Assembly (NCBI GenBank): GCA_022592445.1
Contig: JABYQR010000035.1
Span: 1 to 64,000 of the forward strand
Length of the DNA stretch: 64,000 nucleotides
Direction of reading: 5' to 3'
Source of the DNA: Cytidiella melzeri
Lineage: Eukaryota > Basidiomycota > Agaricomycetes > Polyporales > Irpicaceae
A program made the position numbers and the translations under genes. Position 1 is the first letter of the stretch, and each line of letters opens with the position of its first letter. Below are positions 60,803-64,000 of the stretch, one piece after another. The notes under the pieces are model-generated. The model was not told the origin of the DNA and ran no database searches. It saw only the letters and a program-made list of their open reading frames with translations.

Positions 60803-62858
60803 TCAGGAGCAGCGATGAAATCCTTCCGTCTGACGGAAAGAGTTGATATGTGTTTCGCTTGCTAGCATCATCTGTAAAAAGCAGTCAAGTAGCGCACTTT
60901 ACGCCACAACACACCTCTCACCTCTTCCGCCATGTTATGAATTTCAGATCCTGGTCGATTGTACATCATCGCATTCGCGAACATGAGGTATATGTCTCGC
61001 TGAAACTCGAGAGAATTCGAGACCAGGCCATCCTTGACACGAGCCTTGATAGTCTTGAGGTCCATGGGTCTCTTGACAATATCATGGTAGTCTGGTGCCT
61101 CCGACTTCTTGATAGGATGATGGAAGATGTTCCCGTAGCGGTGTTGCGATATGGTACTGTGCAACATCGTGATGACATTTTGGAACTTCTTGTCCGGGCC
61201 TGCTTGCGTCTTGCGACGACCTCTGCTGGTAGATGGCCCTAGCAGTAGGGATCAGCGACACGTCAATTGTAGTGACCGGTGATGGTAGTTACCGGTCTCG
61301 TCCTCATCAACAGGCTCTGAGTCTTCTCTCGCTCGTTTCCTATCGCGTGGCGGTTCAGACAGGGCCTCGGATGCCTTCCGTTTACCTGATTGACTGTTAG
61401 TCAGGTTGCATGGATGACAGCTTTTGCATTGCCTGACCATCTGTTCGTGACGACTGTTCACCGTCGGATGCCACCGCCATTTCCACATCAGCTTCAGCTT
61501 CGGGCTCAACCTCTGCTTCAGCTGTGTCTGACGCCTGTGCGTCCTCGTTTTCAGACTGAACTTCCTCATCAATATCATTCTCAGGATCCTCGTCGTTGTT
61601 TTGTGGGTCCTCCACCGTACTCTCCTCGATTTGGTTTTCTTGCTGAGCTACATTAGTGTCGTTCATTGATAGCGCTGCGGGGGCGTCGACGGAAGAAACA
61701 CTACCGGAACGCGACTTTGTTTGCGGCGGTGCTGACGACTCTTCGTGGACGTCCTCCTCCAGCTGCTTAGGCACAGTGTCATCTGCTCTCGCCTTGGGTT
61801 CCTGCGTCTACGGAGCATTAGCCTTTCGAACGTTTCAAAAGTCTGCAGTGCACCGTACTTCATCTTCTTCCGGTGTATGCTGGTCCGGTTCGTCCTGTCC
61901 ACGCTGCGGGGACTGCGGCGGTGCGGAAGCCATCTCAACGTCCGCTTCCGGTGCTACCTCATCTATGCTATCCTACGTCTGTCAACACATTGCCAAGGCG
62001 ATGGAGTACAGTTGTGTCACATACTACGATTGAAGCTTTATGTTCTTGCAGCTCTTCACCTGGTTGCTCCTCAACGGGAGAAGCTTCGTTTTCCACAGCA
62101 CTGACTTCTGGCGTCAGACTCTGAGACACGGATGGCCTATTAACCTCTATTGCGTCTTCAACCTCTGGTGCTGGTGATTGCTCGGGTCCTGGGGTCTGGA
62201 TATTCCCTCCTAAACCTGCAAGGATTCTGCTGTCCCAGCGACCTGCTCGTATCTCATCTATCTCTCCCACAATCTTCCTTTAGTCACAAGTCATTTTGGG
62301 CATGCACTGGAAGCTATGCAGTCGCTTACCTGAACTTTGACTCTTCGGCCAATAGGAGAGCGCGAACCTCCTCCACGCGCTTGGCATAGTGGATATTCGC
62401 CAGCTGAAGGTGTACGCCGGCTGCGGAGACTGTTATCGCAACGTCTGAGAGTGAGTTCGCAGCCAAAGCTTACCTTTACGACCTTCCAAAGGAGGGCTGC
62501 TCATGGCCATGCCATAAGCGGACTGTTCTCAAGAATAGAGCTCTTGTCCCACCTTTCAAGTCCGGCCTCCTGCATGAGCTTGAGGTATACTGCACTGCAG
62601 AACTAGGCAAAACAATGGGCTAACTTAGTCGGCATACATACGCGCATACTGAAAGACGAAACCACTGACTGTGGGGGTAAAACGCTGGTTCGAGATATCC
62701 AGCATGGGATGGCCAAGTAACAGCTGGGAGACTTCTGGCCAAGCATTATGGCCAAACTCGTAGACCGCTTGAACAAGAAGAAGCCGTTCGAGATTGGTGA
62801 GTGTAGATGGGTCTGGCTGAGTATCTGCGCCACGCTTGGAGTTCGTGCTTGTTGCCAT
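60803..62858 (-). CDS. BRD8/Bdc1-type bromodomain protein (NuA4 subunit)
   Basis: This is an acetyl-lysine reader with the architecture of human BRD8 and fission yeast Bdc1, subunits of NuA4-type acetyltransferase. From the ATG at 62,858 the N-terminus reads LTNLERLLLVQAVYEFGHNA, then WPEVSQLLLGHPML. VYLKLMQEAGLE and SPPLEGRK follow, spliced across a 55-base intron in frame. A coiled-coil segment comes next (YAKRVEEVRALLLAEESKF, then EIDEIRAGRWDSRI). A long acidic Glu/Pro-rich linker and a basic KRKASEALSEPPRDRKRARE precede the bromodomain. This has FHHPIKKSEAPDYHDIVKRP, MDLKTIKARV and the acetyl-lysine Asn in ANAMMYNRPGSE. The C-terminal segment INSFRQTEGF is characteristic of this group. 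The stop is at 60,803. It is divergent from the protease gene. Confidence 0.83.
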
Positions 62859-63093
62859 TTTGTTATTGCGCTGCAGGGTATACAGCAAAGCTTTCTGAAG
62901 CAGAGGGTGAGGGGAGGACTCGGGTGTGACATGTGATCGACGTCTGTCACACCTCCCGATACCGGTGATTGCGGCCGGCCCCACAAGCTGTCGAGCTGTC
63001 GATTCGGCGCCGGCGCCGCAGTGCGAGTGAACGTCATAAAGGGAAGCGACGGCGGCACGAACGCCTCGTCCGCCTCCCTCTCGAACCACCACC
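62859..63093. promoter_or_regulatory. Divergent promoter of the bromodomain and PEP4-like genes
   Basis: The start codons are 235 bases apart in head-to-head orientation. The right part is G+C-rich (GGCGCCGGCGCCG near 63,006). No specific factor site is recognised. Confidence 0.6.

Positions 63094-64000
<907 letters not shown>

Noticed and set aside
62440..62600. Frameshift in the bromodomain gene
   Set aside because: The apparent break is explained by a 55-base intron (GTGGGA to GAGCAG) that joins EAGLE to SPPLEGRK in frame.

Overview
The window looks like nuclear DNA of a basidiomycete fungus, most likely an agaricomycete. Nearly all genes are split by short GT-AG introns of about 45 to 60 bases, coding density is moderate, base composition is balanced, and the recognisable proteins are those of a filamentous basidiomycete. 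No species assignment is possible from the sequence alone. I recognise 16 protein-coding genes, two of them cut by the window edges. I see no rRNA, convincing tRNA, CRISPR array, intact transposon or plasmid feature.

Layout. 1-7.1 kb: the 3' part of a RAI1/DXO decapping nuclease (+), a CNH-domain protein (+) and a TRP/Flc-like membrane protein (-). 7.1-25.4 kb is gene-poor: only an ING-family PHD-finger protein (9.8-11.9 kb, +) and a GATA-finger transcription factor (15.8-17.4 kb, +), separated by stretches of 2.7, 3.9 and 7.9 kb without a recognisable gene. 25.4-64 kb is gene-dense: a UBAC2/Dsc2-type ER membrane protein (+), eIF3d (-), RBMX2 (+), mitochondrial GatB (-), poly(A) polymerase (+), a membrane-anchored beta-helix protein (-), a CSN12-type PCI protein (+), a gamma-tubulin complex component (-), a DsbA-fold protein (+), the giant Tra1 pseudokinase (+, 11.6 kb), a vWA-domain protein (-), a BRD8/Bdc1-type bromodomain protein (-) and the start of a vacuolar aspartic protease (+).

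Shared themes. Three genes belong to histone-acetylation machinery (ING protein, Tra1, BRD8-like bromodomain protein). Three act in the life of mRNA: 5' end quality control (RAI1), splicing (RBMX2) and polyadenylation (Pap1). eIF3d and GatB serve cytosolic and mitochondrial translation. Four gene pairs are head-to-head with only 140-250 bases between start codons (eIF3d/RBMX2, GatB/Pap1, GCP/DsbA-like, bromodomain/protease), which implies shared divergent promoters.

The points most worth a second look are a 467-base intron inside the ING PHD finger that stays open in frame, exon-like repeated blocks in the 23.6-25.1 kb 'empty' region, a beta-helix gene whose only signal-peptide-like segment lies inside a predicted intron, very small exons (5 and 23 bases), and a telomere-like motif upstream of TRA1. 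I found no clear undescribed system; most of the window is conserved eukaryotic housekeeping. Exon boundaries were read by eye from splice consensus and frame continuity.
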